Of a stretch of 64,000 nt of DNA, positions 7,158-15,794 are shown piece after piece. Within the stretch, counting starts at the first letter, position 1. Each line of letters starts with the position of its first letter. A program made the translations under genes and the position numbers. The notes under the pieces were generated by a model. The model had not been told where the DNA came from. It saw nothing but the letters and a program-made list of their open reading frames with translations, and did not search any database. The DNA is from Mesorhizobium sp. ES1-1 (GTDB taxonomy: Bacteria; Pseudomonadota; Alphaproteobacteria; Rhizobiales; Rhizobiaceae): assembly GCF_020164785.1 (NCBI RefSeq), contig NZ_JAIUGX010000011.1, positions 124,001 through 188,000 on the forward strand. The letters are read 5' to 3'.

Positions 7158-7686
7158 GGAAGGGAGACTACCGAGCTAATATTAACGGCCTGTTCCAGCG
7201 CAGGCCCTTCTTGTGGCAAGAAATCGTTGGAACAAACTGCCGCAAGCCAAATTCATTATCTGTCCGGATGTCCCTCAACCGGGCACAACAAGGGCCCGTC
7301 ACCGCGTTCTCGGTGGCGGGCCCTCATTACTGTTTGACCGAAGCTGTAGGTGCAAGACAGTTTCCTGTGGGGCGGTGAACGGCTGGGGTGCGGCCGTGAG
7401 AAAGACCTGCAGAAGCCGCGTCTTTTGAGGCGCGGCTGATCGGTCTCCGTCGTGGCCCAGTCCATGTGTATAGCGACCGATCACGTTCAAGATTGACGCT
7501 CCTGTGAAGGCTCACCGGCCGCCCATTGGCGGGCCTTGGTTTTCAGTGGCCGCGTCCGTCGCTCGATCACTCCGATGCGCCGCAGCGAACATTTGAGAGC
7601 ATATCATTTGAAATTGAGGATCGGCTTTGGGTCTGGGACCATGACGCCAAGCCCGCATTCGGGCCTTCGGAACAAAGGAGACCGTC
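7158..7686. other. Intergenic stretch with three hairpins
   Basis: No convincing protein gene is seen. Three stems stand out. The first is a 13-bp stem with one G-T pair at 7292-7304/7311-7323 with a 6-base loop. The second is AGCCGCG/CGCGGCT at 7414-7420/7431-7437. The third is a CCGCC/GGCGG hairpin near 7520-7540 followed by a T-rich stretch. Some may be terminators or parts of small RNAs; no promoter match with the EcfG pattern was found. Confidence 0.4.
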
Positions 7687-7854
7687 TTGAAACGTCGTAG
7701 AGTGGACAAGGAGAAAATCGAGCGAGCCGATCGAGAATCCAGGATCGTACTGGATGCGGAGCGGCAGGAGCGTGAAATGAAAACCGCCCGGCTCAGGGAA
7801 ATGCGGCTCCGCCAACAGGAGGCAGCGTCGAAGGAAAGCAGCGTCCGACCATAA
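7687..7854 (+). CDS. 55-aa highly charged coiled-coil-like protein, TTG start
   Basis: TTG at 7687 is preceded by AAAGGAG with 6-7 bases spacing, a strong ribosome site that fixes the start. The protein begins (M)KRRRVDKEKIERADRESRI and continues VLDAERQEREMKTARLREMR to a Ser-rich end before TAA at 7852. It is one long charged helix of alternating Arg/Lys and Glu/Asp. Small hypothetical proteins of this kind occur in Mesorhizobium; function unknown. It belongs to the run of small orphan genes between 3.2 and 9.7 kb. Confidence 0.65.
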   Translation: MKRRRVDKEKIERADRESRIVLDAERQEREMKTARLREMRLRQQEAASKESSVRP

Positions 7855-8328
7855 GGAATGTGAGGTCGCCAAGCGTCTCCCTGGCCGTTATTGTGCCGCG
7901 CAAAGCGTCGATCGGAACGGTCAGGGTGCGGCATGGGTGACTTTGAGACGATCCTTCAGGTAGCCTGGTAAGGCGCTGCTTACCAAGATCCTTGGTCGCG
8001 TGAACGCTTGGGACGCCGGATAGCCCTCGGTCAAAGAGGACAGAGAGCATTGGTCGGCGCCACAGCAGGTGGGTGGAAGGGAGTGCGGCGCGCCGATTTG
8101 GCACAGGTCGCCAAACTTCAAGCATCGCCGTGTCGCCCGGCGAGGCCATCGCTTCATCATTGGTCAATCTGTGCCGCCGGCCATCCCGCTCCCATGGAGT
8201 GCTACTTGCCGTGGAGACGAGGACGAGAAGTTGGCTGCGATGGGGGGTCCGATAGGGACTGACCGAGCTTTGGCTTGCGTCGCAACGATCTGATCGTATG
8301 GTTGCCCGATCATGGAGGGCAATAACCC
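7855..8328. other. Intergenic stretch, no supported gene
   Basis: Minus-strand frames of 79-124 codons cross this span but have poor residue composition, no ribosome site and overlap each other in two frames. They look like chance or decayed sequence. No terminator or repeat stands out. Confidence 0.4.
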
Positions 8329-8538
8329 ATGCCGATACGACGCAAAGCCACCGAGGCCGGCATTCTCCAGCCGTCCGAGCTTGCCTTGCTGGGAAGGGTC
8401 TTCGATCAATTGAGACTCGATGGCCAGGCGGAGGACACGCGTGACGCCATCGCGTCGCGCATTATCGCGAACTATATGGCCGGCGTGGTCGACGAAGCCG
8501 AACTGGTATCGCTCTCCCGGCAACCACTCGGTCGCTAG
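8329..8538 (+). CDS. 69-aa hypothetical protein
   Basis: ATG at 8329 has GGAGGG about 10 bases upstream. The protein starts MPIRRKATEAGILQPSELAL and contains LGRVFDQLRLDGQAEDTRDA, a helical acidic middle, ending SLSRQPLGR. It resembles small rhizobial proteins in which an N-terminal PEDL/PSEL-type motif precedes LxRVFDxL; no function is known. Its probable helical fold and isolated setting suggest a small regulator or adaptor, but nothing in the sequence proves this. Confidence 0.7.
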   Translation: MPIRRKATEAGILQPSELALLGRVFDQLRLDGQAEDTRDAIASRIIANYMAGVVDEAELVSLSRQPLGR

Positions 8539-8725
8539 CGGCCGTCAGGACCCTGGCGGAGACGGAAGTCATCCGCAGCCAGAGGTGCGTCGTTGCATCT
8601 GCCTGCGGAGCGGACAGGTCCGCCGCAAGGCGGTTTGCCTGATTTTTGACGTCAACCCAAGCTTCAAGGTGAAGACAGGTTAGCGCGGAACAGGTCCGTG
8701 CAGGGTCCGTGGTCGAAGGAGTTGC

Positions 8726-9031
8726 ATGCCCAGACTTTCCACCACATCCAAACCATCCTTCATGGCGGCCGCCGCGCTGCTCGCCGTCGTGGGCTGCACG
8801 ACAGAGCAGACTTCGGAAGCTTCCGCTTCGGGCGTCTGCCTCCCCGCCGCCGCCCAGAGCCTGGTCGGGCGGGCCAAGCCCACCGACGCGGAGGCCATGC
8901 GTCTGACAGGTGCGACTATCGTACGCCAGATCGTGCCTGGCGCTGCAGCCACTCACGATCTGCGCCAGAATCGCGTCACGATCGCCACCGACCCAGCAAC
9001 CGGCCGTGTCGTTAGCGCAAGCTGTGGATAG
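8726..9031 (+). CDS. Lipoprotein of the I78 peptidase-inhibitor family
   Basis: The 101-aa precursor has a signal sequence ending in a lipobox (LLAVVGC, Cys at about residue 24), predicting attachment to a membrane. The mature part carries the I78 inhibitor hallmarks: a buried Cys (GVCLPAAAQSLVG) and the reactive-loop pattern DLRQNRVTIATDPATGRVVS near the C-terminus, followed by a final Cys. I78 proteins inhibit serine proteases of the chymotrypsin/subtilisin types. AAGGAG lies just before ATG at 8726. It may protect the envelope from proteases during stress or host contact (inference). Confidence 0.85.
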   Translation: MPRLSTTSKPSFMAAAALLAVVGCTTEQTSEASASGVCLPAAAQSLVGRAKPTDAEAMRLTGATIVRQIVPGAAATHDLRQNRVTIATDPATGRVVSASCG

Positions 9032-9072
9032 GTAAGTCAAATCGCTGAGTGGCGCTCACGCGAAGCTGAGAA

Positions 9073-9288
9073 TTACCGCTGGCTGCGACGCCTGGTCGAC
9101 GAGGCAAGACAAGCCAGCGCCAGTGTCATGACCGCGGCCGCGATACCGGCGCTGATCACGCCTGCCGGCGTTATGCTGGCACTGCCTTGCAAAGTGATAT
9201 GCTTGCCCAGGCGAAGATCGAAGACCGACTTGATTTTCTCGGGATGGGGAGGGACTGTGGGAGAAAGGTCTTCCTGAACAATCGCCAT
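9073..9288 (-). CDS. 71-aa single-pass membrane protein
   Basis: ATG at 9286-9288 follows a good GGAGG site. The first 40 residues are soluble (MAIVQEDLSPTVPPHPEKIK, then VFDLRLGKHITLQG). One membrane helix follows (PAGVISAGIAAAVMTLALAC), then a short Arg-rich tail, giving an N-out/C-in or simple anchor topology by the positive-inside rule. No family is recognised. Confidence 0.65.
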   Translation of the reverse strand: MAIVQEDLSPTVPPHPEKIKSVFDLRLGKHITLQGSASITPAGVISAGIAAAVMTLALACLASSTRRRSQR

Positions 9289-9440
9289 CTCAGCCTCCAG
9301 TTCGAATGCACCGCCCTTTATGTTCAGGAGCAGTATAGCACGGCTGGGCGCGGTTCATCTCTTCCACCCGCCCTTGCTCAATGCCGAGGTGGCAACGCCC
9401 GCCGTGCCGGTAGAGCAAGCGGCTTGATGACGGATTCCTC

Positions 9441-9689
9441 CTATCGTTGCCAGAAGGGAAGCTTGGCGATCTCTTCCTCGGCCTGGCTGTCGGTCAGCCC
9501 GATATCATCGATCAGATGCGGGTTGTCCTTGGCCATTCGCTTGAGAGCCCAGCGAAATCGTCTCTGCTCGCGCCAGGCTGCGATAGCCGTCAACCAAGCG
9601 GTCAAGCTGTACGGCCGGCGCAGTATCCTCTTCGTTGGTGGCATCAGCCGCGTTGTGCGGCGCGAGCTCGCGGCAAGACAGTTATTCAT
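9441..9689 (-). CDS. DUF1127 domain protein
   Basis: The 82-aa protein has the DUF1127 core: an Arg-rich amphipathic helix (AAWREQRRFRWALKRMAKDN) followed by PHLIDDIGLTDSQAEEEIAK and an aromatic end (PFWQR). The ATG at 9687-9689 has GGAGG five bases upstream and is preferred over an ATG four codons earlier that overlaps that site. Short DUF1127 proteins in alphaproteobacteria have been linked to RNA maturation and to phosphate and carbon metabolism; this one is longer than the 45-50-aa class. Confidence 0.8.
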   Translation of the reverse strand: MNNCLAASSRRTTRLMPPTKRILRRPYSLTAWLTAIAAWREQRRFRWALKRMAKDNPHLIDDIGLTDSQAEEEIAKLPFWQR

Positions 9690-9855
9690 GACAACCTCCA
9701 TGGGTCAGGGGTCCGAGGACCACGACGTTGATGAGGTTGAATTCTGCGCGTTACGGCCGGCCCCGTAATTAAGCCTGTCCAAATAGTTCTCAAAAGTTGC
9801 AAACTCGGAAGACCGCTTCGCACCTTTCCTGGATTTGCTTTATAGATGGGGGCGT

Positions 9856-11364
9856 ATGCAGGGAGCGCGCTTTGCCTTCGGTCCGTTCGTGCTTGATCCG
9901 GATGCGGGAACACTGCTTCGGGACGATGTCCCTATTGCCGTCGGATATCGCGCGCTGAAGCTCCTCGCCGCGCTGGTAGAGCGACCGGGCGTCATTCTGG
10001 GCAAAGCCGAGTTGATGGATGCGGCATGGCCGGACACCGCCGTCGAGGAAGGCAATCTCACGGTCCAGATCGCGCAGTTGCGCAAGCTGCTTGGTCCGCC
10101 CGCTGACGGCGGGGAATGGATCTCGACGGTCCCGCGCGTCGGCTACCGTTTCACGGGAGCCGTCGAACAGCCTGAGGACGCCAGGCGCAAACCGTTACCG
10201 CTGCCGGACAAACCATCGATAGCCGTGCTGCCCTTCGTCAATTTCGGCACTGATCGCGAGCAGGACTCTTTTTGCGACGGGTTGACCGAAGACCTGATTA
10301 CCGACCTGTCGAGGATTCCCGGGCTGTTCGTAATCGCCCGCAACTCTGCCTTCTCCTACAAGGGAAAGGCGATGGACGTGCGCGACATCGCGCGCGAACT
10401 CGGCGTGCGCTACCTGCTAGAGGGAAGTGCGCGCCGCGCTTCGGGCCGGGTGCGCGTCAATGCCCAGCTGGTCGACGCGGAAAGCGGCGAGCAGCTTTGG
10501 GCGGAGCGCTTCGACCGCGGCCTGGACGATATTTTCGCCGTCCAGGACGAGGTGACGGCGCGGATCGTCGAGGCACTGCTCGGCAGGCTGCATGCGACAC
10601 CGACGCGCAACCGTCCAAAAAGTCTCGAGGCTTATGATCTGTGCGTGCGGGCCCGCAAGCTGGTCGACGATTCGCCGCAGATGGCGCAGGAGGCGCATCT
10701 CCTGCTGACGCGCGCGATCTCACTCGATCCCGATTATGCCGAGGCCTATCGCTGGCTTGCCATGAACCACTGGATGGGATGGGTGCATTCCGGCGGGCCG
10801 ACGCAAGCCGATCGGGCCGTTGCGCTGGACCTGGCGCGCAAGGCGGTGTCGATCGATCCCAACGATGCGGGCTGCCGCTGGATCCTGGCCTACCTGCTTG
10901 CCTATGAGCGAAATTTCGCCGAGGCGGATGCGGAATTCGCCAGGGCGATCGAACTCGATCCAAACGAGGCCGACACCTGGGCGGCCTTGTCAGACATCGC
11001 AGTCTTGGCCGGGCGGCTCGAGGAAGGCCTCGCGCACATCCACAAGGCGTTCCGGCTTAACCCGTTTCCGGCGAGCTGGTACTATCTGACACTCGGCCAG
11101 GCACAATATGCGGCGCGCGACTACCAAGCCGCGATCGTCACCCTGCGCAGGGACGAAACCTATCGCACAAGCTCGCGCCGCTTCCTGGCGGCAAGCCTTG
11201 CGCAACTCGGCCGGCTCGACGAGGCGCGCGCCGAGGCCGAATTGTTCCTGGTCGGCAACCCGCATTTCACCATCCGTCACTGGGCAACGACGGAGCCTAT
11301 TCGCGACGCGGCCACGCTGGACCATTTCGTCGACGGCTTCCGGAAGGCCGGTCTGCCGGAGTGA
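9856..11364 (+). CDS. Winged-helix / TolB-like / TPR regulator (often mislabelled adenylate cyclase)
   Basis: The 502-aa protein joins three parts. A CadC/OmpR-type winged helix lies at about residues 7-100 (YRALKLLAALVERPG, RKLLG, VPRVGYRFTG). A TolB-like alpha/beta domain lies at 119-245 (SIAVLPFVNFG, FCDGLTEDLITDLSRIPGLF, YLLEGSARR, LWAERFDR). TPR helices run from about 255 to 480. Related rhizobial proteins carry a class III cyclase domain in place of the winged helix, which explains the common label; no cyclase residues are present here. ATG at 9856 lies just after GGGGG; a TTG 21 bases upstream is possible. It has no membrane segment and stands alone. A DNA-binding regulator with a protein-interaction platform is inferred. 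Confidence 0.8.
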   Translation: MQGARFAFGPFVLDPDAGTLLRDDVPIAVGYRALKLLAALVERPGVILGKAELMDAAWPDTAVEEGNLTVQIAQLRKLLGPPADGGEWISTVPRVGYRFTGAVEQPEDARRKPLPLPDKPSIAVLPFVNFGTDREQDSFCDGLTEDLITDLSRIPGLFVIARNSAFSYKGKAMDVRDIARELGVRYLLEGSARRASGRVRVNAQLVDAESGEQLWAERFDRGLDDIFAVQDEVTARIVEALLGRLHATPTRNRPKSLEAYDLCVRARKLVDDSPQMAQEAHLLLTRAISLDPDYAEAYRWLAMNHWMGWVHSGGPTQADRAVALDLARKAVSIDPNDAGCRWILAYLLAYERNFAEADAEFARAIELDPNEADTWAALSDIAVLAGRLEEGLAHIHKAFRLNPFPASWYYLTLGQAQYAARDYQAAIVTLRRDETYRTSSRRFLAASLAQLGRLDEARAEAELFLVGNPHFTIRHWATTEPIRDAATLDHFVDGFRKAGLPE

Positions 11365-11552
11365 CGGCAGGGGTGGCCTTGGCAGATCGTGCGACCTGTC
11401 GTGCTCCGGCGCCAGGAATCTTTGAGAGAATATTCCCGGTCCAGGCGACAACGCCGAAATGCATTCTTTGATAAATTCGGTGGGATTTCTGAGGATACAA
11501 CAAGGCAAGACAGTCCGCTTGGCCTTATGACTTCACAACCGCAGAGATCATC

Positions 11553-12404
11553 ATGCCCGACTTCAAAAACACTTTGCCATATTCCGTTCGGTCAACCCTC
11601 AATCGGCGAGGTAGTCTGGCTCTGCTGCTTGCGTCGGCCCTCGCCATCGGCCTGATGGAACCTCATGCGTCCTTCGCCGAGGACAAGAAGTCGATCAAGG
11701 TCGGCATCATCAGCGGCGAGGACGAGGATGTCTGGCGCGTCGTCGTGGCGCAGGCGGCCGAAAGGGGCTTGGCCATCGAGCCGGTCGTGTTCAACGACTA
11801 TACCCAGCCCAACGAAGCGCTGGAGCGCGGCGAGATCGACGCCAATGCGTTCCAACACCAGCCCTATCTCGACAACCAGATCAAGACGCAGGGCTACCAC
11901 ATCGTGCGCGTCGGCTACACCGGCGTCTGGCCGATCGGCCTCTACTCAAAGAAATACACCAAGGTAGCCGACCTGCCGGAAGGCGCGGTCATCGGCGTGC
12001 CGAACGATCCCTCCAATGAAGGGCGGGCGCTACGCCTGTTGCAGAACGAGGGCGTGATCAAGCTGAAAGAGGGCACCGGCATCCTGGCCACTACCGCCGA
12101 CATCGCCGAAAATGCGAAGAAGGTGCAGATCAAGGAACTGGACGCCGGCATCGTCGGCCGCTCGGTCGAGGATCTCGACGCCGCCGTGGTCAACACGGAC
12201 TGGGCGCTGAAAAGCGGGCTGACGCCGGAAAACCGCATCGCGCAGGAGCCCATCGCGGACAATCCCTACCGCAACTTCATCGCGGTGAAGGCTGGCAGCG
12301 AGAACGAACCCTGGGTAAAGACGCTGGTCGCTTCCTATCAGAACGAGGCAGTGAAGGCCGAGTTCGACAAGGTCTACAAGGGCACTGGCCTCAGCGCCTA
12401 TTGA
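11553..12404 (+). CDS. metQ: Methionine ABC transporter substrate-binding protein
   Basis: The 283-aa NlpA/MetQ-family protein has a signal sequence (GSLALLLASALAIGLMEPHA) and then the family pattern KVGIISGEDEDVWRVV, VVFNDYTQPNEALERGEIDA, NAFQHQPYLDNQ and AVIGVPNDPSNEGRALRLLQ. It delivers methionine to MetNI. No Cys follows the signal sequence, so unlike E. coli MetQ it should be a free periplasmic protein cleaved after AxA (SFA-ED). metN and metI follow on the same strand. The 190 bases upstream hold AT-rich segments; I saw no SAM-II riboswitch. Confidence 0.92.
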   Translation: MPDFKNTLPYSVRSTLNRRGSLALLLASALAIGLMEPHASFAEDKKSIKVGIISGEDEDVWRVVVAQAAERGLAIEPVVFNDYTQPNEALERGEIDANAFQHQPYLDNQIKTQGYHIVRVGYTGVWPIGLYSKKYTKVADLPEGAVIGVPNDPSNEGRALRLLQNEGVIKLKEGTGILATTADIAENAKKVQIKELDAGIVGRSVEDLDAAVVNTDWALKSGLTPENRIAQEPIADNPYRNFIAVKAGSENEPWVKTLVASYQNEAVKAEFDKVYKGTGLSAY

Positions 12405-12499
12405 GAACCGGACCGGTCGTATGGTCCGACAGCCCTGGCGGTCCGCGCTCGAGCGCGGGCCGCATTCTGCCTTTTCGGATCACGAGAGCACGAATACCC

Positions 12500-13597
12500 A
12501 TGAACCAGCATTTCACGGCAGTCGCGGGCACCGCCGACCAGACCCGAGGCCAGCCAGACGCGTCTCAGGACGTGGTGCGCCTCGTCGACCTGAAGCGCCG
12601 TTTCGGCGCCACGGCGGCGCTAGACGGTGTGTCGCTCACGGTTCGCAAGGGCGAGATCCTCGGCATTATCGGCCGCAGCGGCGCCGGCAAGTCGACGCTG
12701 ATCCGCTGCCTGAACGGATTGGAGCGTCCTGATTCCGGCGAGGTGTTTATCGAGGGCCGCGAAATCAGCCGGCTCGGCGAGCGCGACCTGCAGCCGCTGC
12801 GGCGGCGCATCGGCATGATCTTCCAGCATTTCAACCTTTTGTCGGCCAAGACCGTCGAGGACAATGTGGCGTTGCCGCTGAAGATCGAGGGCCGTCCGAA
12901 GGGGGAGCGATTGGCGCGAGCGGCCGAATTGCTCGATCTCGTCGGCCTATCTGAGAAAGCCAGGGCTTATCCGGCGTCCTTGTCGGGTGGGCAGAAGCAG
13001 CGCGTCGGCATTGCCCGGGCGCTCGCGGCGCGCCCGGCGCTGCTGCTGTCGGACGAAGCGACTTCGGCGCTTGATCCGGAGACGACACGCTCGATTCTTG
13101 CCTTGCTGAAAGACATCAACCGGCAGCTTGGCCTGACCATCCTTTTGATCACCCATGAGATGGAGGTGGTCCGCTCGATCGCCGACCGCGTTGCGGTGAT
13201 CGATGCCGGCCGTATCGTCGAGCAAGGGCCGGTCTGGTCGGTGTTCGCCGATCCGCGGTCGGACGTCACGAGAAGCCTGCTCCGCGCGATCCGGCCGCAA
13301 CTGCCGGCGGAACTTGCGTCGCGGCTGGCACCGGGGGCCGGTGCGGAGACCATCCTGCGCGTCGACATCGCCGGCGACGCCGCACGCGGCCCGCTGCTGT
13401 CCGACCTCGCCACTGCCGTCCCGGGGGCTTTTCGCCTCGTCCACGGCGGCATCGACCACATCCAGCAGCAGCCCGTCGGAACGCTGTTCCTGTCCGTACC
13501 CGGCAGCGATGCAAGTCATCTCGGCGATATTATTACATTCCTGAAGACCCGCCAGGCGCGGGTGGAGGTGCTTGGCCATGTCGCCGGTTCTGTTTGA
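12500..13597 (+). CDS. metN: Methionine ABC transporter ATP-binding protein
   Basis: The 365-aa protein has Walker A (GRSGAGKST), Q-loop (MIFQHFNLLSAKTV), signature (LSGGQKQRVGIARAL), Walker B (ALLLSDEATSALD) and H-loop (LLITHEMEVV). A C-terminal NIL domain at about residues 285-360 binds methionine and inhibits the transporter in this family. Its presence and the metQ/metI neighbours make MetN the clear call. ATG at 12500 is chosen because it begins just before the first conserved strand; the ribosome site is weak. The N-terminal 30 residues are longer than usual. It overlaps metI by 20 bases. Confidence 0.92.
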   Translation: MNQHFTAVAGTADQTRGQPDASQDVVRLVDLKRRFGATAALDGVSLTVRKGEILGIIGRSGAGKSTLIRCLNGLERPDSGEVFIEGREISRLGERDLQPLRRRIGMIFQHFNLLSAKTVEDNVALPLKIEGRPKGERLARAAELLDLVGLSEKARAYPASLSGGQKQRVGIARALAARPALLLSDEATSALDPETTRSILALLKDINRQLGLTILLITHEMEVVRSIADRVAVIDAGRIVEQGPVWSVFADPRSDVTRSLLRAIRPQLPAELASRLAPGAGAETILRVDIAGDAARGPLLSDLATAVPGAFRLVHGGIDHIQQQPVGTLFLSVPGSDASHLGDIITFLKTRQARVEVLGHVAGSV

Positions 13598-14234
13598 GCT
13601 TCTGCTGCGCTCGATCTGGGAAACGATCCTGATGACGGCCGCCTCTGGCCTGATCTCACTGGTGTTCGGCCTGCCGCTCGGCCTCGCCCTGGTCGCCACC
13701 GATCGCGGCGGCATCGCCGAAAGCCGGTGGGTGAATAGCGCGCTCGGTGCCGTCATCAACGGCTTCCGATCGGTGCCGTTCATCATCCTCCTGGTGGCGC
13801 TGGTCCCGGTGACGCGGCTGATCGTCGGCACCTCGATCGGCACATGGGCCGCGATCGTGCCGCTGTCGATCGCCGCCACACCCTATTACGCACGCATCGC
13901 CGAAGTGTCGCTGCGCGAGGTCGACCACGGGTTAATCGAGGCGGCGCGCGCCATGGGCGGCAACCGCTGGACCATCATCCGCGAGGTGCTGGTGCCGGAA
14001 GCCCTGCCCGGCATCGTCGCCGGCTTCACCGTGACCCTGGTGACGCTGATCGGCGCCTCGGCGATGGCCGGAGCCATCGGCGCCGGAGGCTTGGGCGACC
14101 TCGCCATACGGTACGGCTACCAGCGTTTCGAGACGTCGGTGATGATCGCCGTGGTGATCGTGCTGATTGTGCTGGTCTGCGGCATCCAGTGGGTGGGGGA
14201 TCGTCTTGTGGCGCGGCTCGACCGGCGGGGGTGA
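13578..14234 (+). CDS. metI: Methionine ABC transporter permease
   Basis: The 218-aa protein has five predicted membrane segments and the permease EAA loop (EAARAMGGNRWTIIREVLVP). GLGDLAIRYGYQRFETSVM near the end is typical of MetI. The ATG at 13578 has GGAGG about 9 bases upstream and lies inside the end of metN. The three genes form a complete methionine importer. Confidence 0.92.
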   Translation: MSPVLFELLLRSIWETILMTAASGLISLVFGLPLGLALVATDRGGIAESRWVNSALGAVINGFRSVPFIILLVALVPVTRLIVGTSIGTWAAIVPLSIAATPYYARIAEVSLREVDHGLIEAARAMGGNRWTIIREVLVPEALPGIVAGFTVTLVTLIGASAMAGAIGAGGLGDLAIRYGYQRFETSVMIAVVIVLIVLVCGIQWVGDRLVARLDRRG

Positions 14235-14290
14235 GGCGGGTGAATAGTCAGGTCCGGCCGAACCTTCTGACTAGACAATCTTACCGTTGG

Positions 14291-14466
14291 CGCCGCCCCT
14301 CACTGTCCTGCCGGACATCTCTCCCCGTAGAACGGGGAGAGAGAAGCTGGCCGTGACGCCGGCGCCCTTCTTGCAACGCCGATGATTGGCGAAATCTGCG
14401 ACGGAGCGCCCCTCTCCCCGTCTCTATACGGGGAGAGGATGCCGGCAGGCAGGTGATGGGCAGCGC
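14291..14466. repeat. RIME-like palindromic element, copy A
   Basis: A pair of hairpins (CTCCCCGTAG/GGGGAG at the left, CTCTCCCCG/CGGGGAGAG at the right) flank a core containing GATGATTGGCGAA. The ends read CTGTCCTGCCGGACATCT and GATGCCGGCAGGCAGG. The same ends and the ATTGGCGAA core recur at 22811, 30658 and partly 31876. It lies after metI and before the convergent GcvT-like gene. Confidence 0.8.
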
Positions 14467-14510
14467 GGAGGGTTGGCCGCTATGACGCTGTGGGACTCGC
14501 ACACACCAGG

Positions 14511-15686
14511 CTAGCCCCGCAACCTCACCCCCTCCGGATCGAAGAACGGGATCGGTGACACGACCGCGCGGGTCGGAACGCCGTCGACATCGATGCTGAG
14601 TTCGGTGCCGACCGCCGTGAAGGGCAGCCGCAGATGGGCCGTCGCCAGCACTTTGCCGAGGGAATAGCCGTGGTCGCTGTAGGTGACGATGCCGGCATGC
14701 TCGCCGTCGGCGGTTACATCCGCATTCATCGCGGCCGGCCTGTCGCCGTCCAGGATCAGCCCGGTCCAGCGCTCGTGGATCCCCTTGTCGCGCGTCTTGA
14801 GCAGGGCTTCGCGGCCGACGAAGTCGCCCTTGTCGAACTTGATCCAGCGGTCGAGGCCGACATGGAACGGCGTGCGGGTCTCGTCCATGTCGATGCCATG
14901 CGCCGGATAGGCCTTTTCCAGGCCGAGCGTGAACATGGCCAGCACGCCGTAGGGCTTGAGGCCGAAATCCGCCCCTGTCCGCATCAGCGCCTGCCAGACC
15001 GAAACCGCCTCGTCGGCCGGTACGAACAGTTCGAAGCCGAGTTCGCCGGTGACGCCGGTGCGCGAGATCAAGACCCGAGTGTCTCCGACATGGCCCGAGG
15101 TGAACGCCCAGCGCCTCAAGCCATCGAGATCGGCATCGGCGATCATTGCCTTCAACAACTCGCGCGAGCGCGGACCCTGGATGGTCGGGAAGGCGATTGC
15201 CGCCGTGATATCGGTGACATAGGCCTTGCGCCCCTGGGCATGATGCTGAAGCCAGGGCAGCATCTTCAGGCGGTTGACCGAGCCGGTGACCAGCATGAAA
15301 TGTTCCGGCCCGAGCCGAAACACGGTGAGGTCGTCCATGATGCCGCCGTCCTCACGGCAGACCGTGGAGTACCGGACCTGGCCCGGTTTCATCGCCGAGG
15401 CATCATTGACGATGACATGGTTGACCAGCGCCTCGGCATCCGGCCCCTTGATGTCCATCTTGCCCATGGTGCTGAGGTCCTGGACGCCGACATTCTCGCG
15501 CGTGTTCAGGTGCTCGTCTTCGATACCAGAGTAGTATTTGGCAGAGATGAAATCGCCACCGACCCGCCCCATGGTCGCGCCCAGTCCGACAATGCTGCTG
15601 TAGAAGGGCGAACGCCGCTCAGCCAAGAAAATCTCCTGTTTTAGTGCGGTCCCGAGACCGTTTCGAAATTCGCTCTGGCGAGTCAT
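14511..15686 (-). CDS. Aminomethyltransferase (GcvT/T-protein) family protein
   Basis: The 391-aa protein has the GcvT folate-binding fold: YYSGIEDEHLNTRENVGVQD, then DIKGPDAEALVNHVIVND, YSTVCREDGGIMDDLTVFRL, RTGVTGELGFELFVP and a C-terminal beta-barrel (GREALLKTRDKGIHERWTGL). Family members move one-carbon units to tetrahydrofolate from glycine, sarcosine, dimethylglycine or methoxy donors. No gcvH/gcvP or sarcosine oxidase genes are adjacent, so it is not a simple gcvT. With hydantoinase genes nearby a role in breakdown of N-methylated compounds is plausible (inference). ATG at 15686 is the first reasonable start, with no strong ribosome site. Confidence 0.75.
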   Translation of the reverse strand: MTRQSEFRNGLGTALKQEIFLAERRSPFYSSIVGLGATMGRVGGDFISAKYYSGIEDEHLNTRENVGVQDLSTMGKMDIKGPDAEALVNHVIVNDASAMKPGQVRYSTVCREDGGIMDDLTVFRLGPEHFMLVTGSVNRLKMLPWLQHHAQGRKAYVTDITAAIAFPTIQGPRSRELLKAMIADADLDGLRRWAFTSGHVGDTRVLISRTGVTGELGFELFVPADEAVSVWQALMRTGADFGLKPYGVLAMFTLGLEKAYPAHGIDMDETRTPFHVGLDRWIKFDKGDFVGREALLKTRDKGIHERWTGLILDGDRPAAMNADVTADGEHAGIVTYSDHGYSLGKVLATAHLRLPFTAVGTELSIDVDGVPTRAVVSPIPFFDPEGVRLRG

Positions 15687-15794
15687 ATGATGGTGGTTTC
15701 GAGAACCGGAGCGCAGCGGACATTCGGGTCCGTGAGCACCGGAAGCGCAGAAAACGCCTTCAGATGGCCGCCAGGGTAGAGTTTCCAAACGGTC

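Noticed and set aside
7229..7256. GGAAC-N18-TT as a third EcfG promoter
   Set aside because: The -10 side reads AAATT rather than GTT and no gene follows; likely chance.
8688..8712. GGAAC-N17-GTG before the I78 lipoprotein
   Set aside because: The -10 reads GTG instead of GTT and lies too close to the start codon.
11365..11552. SAM riboswitch upstream of metQ
   Set aside because: The conserved SAM-II pseudoknot sequences were not found; only AT-rich promoter-like DNA is visible.
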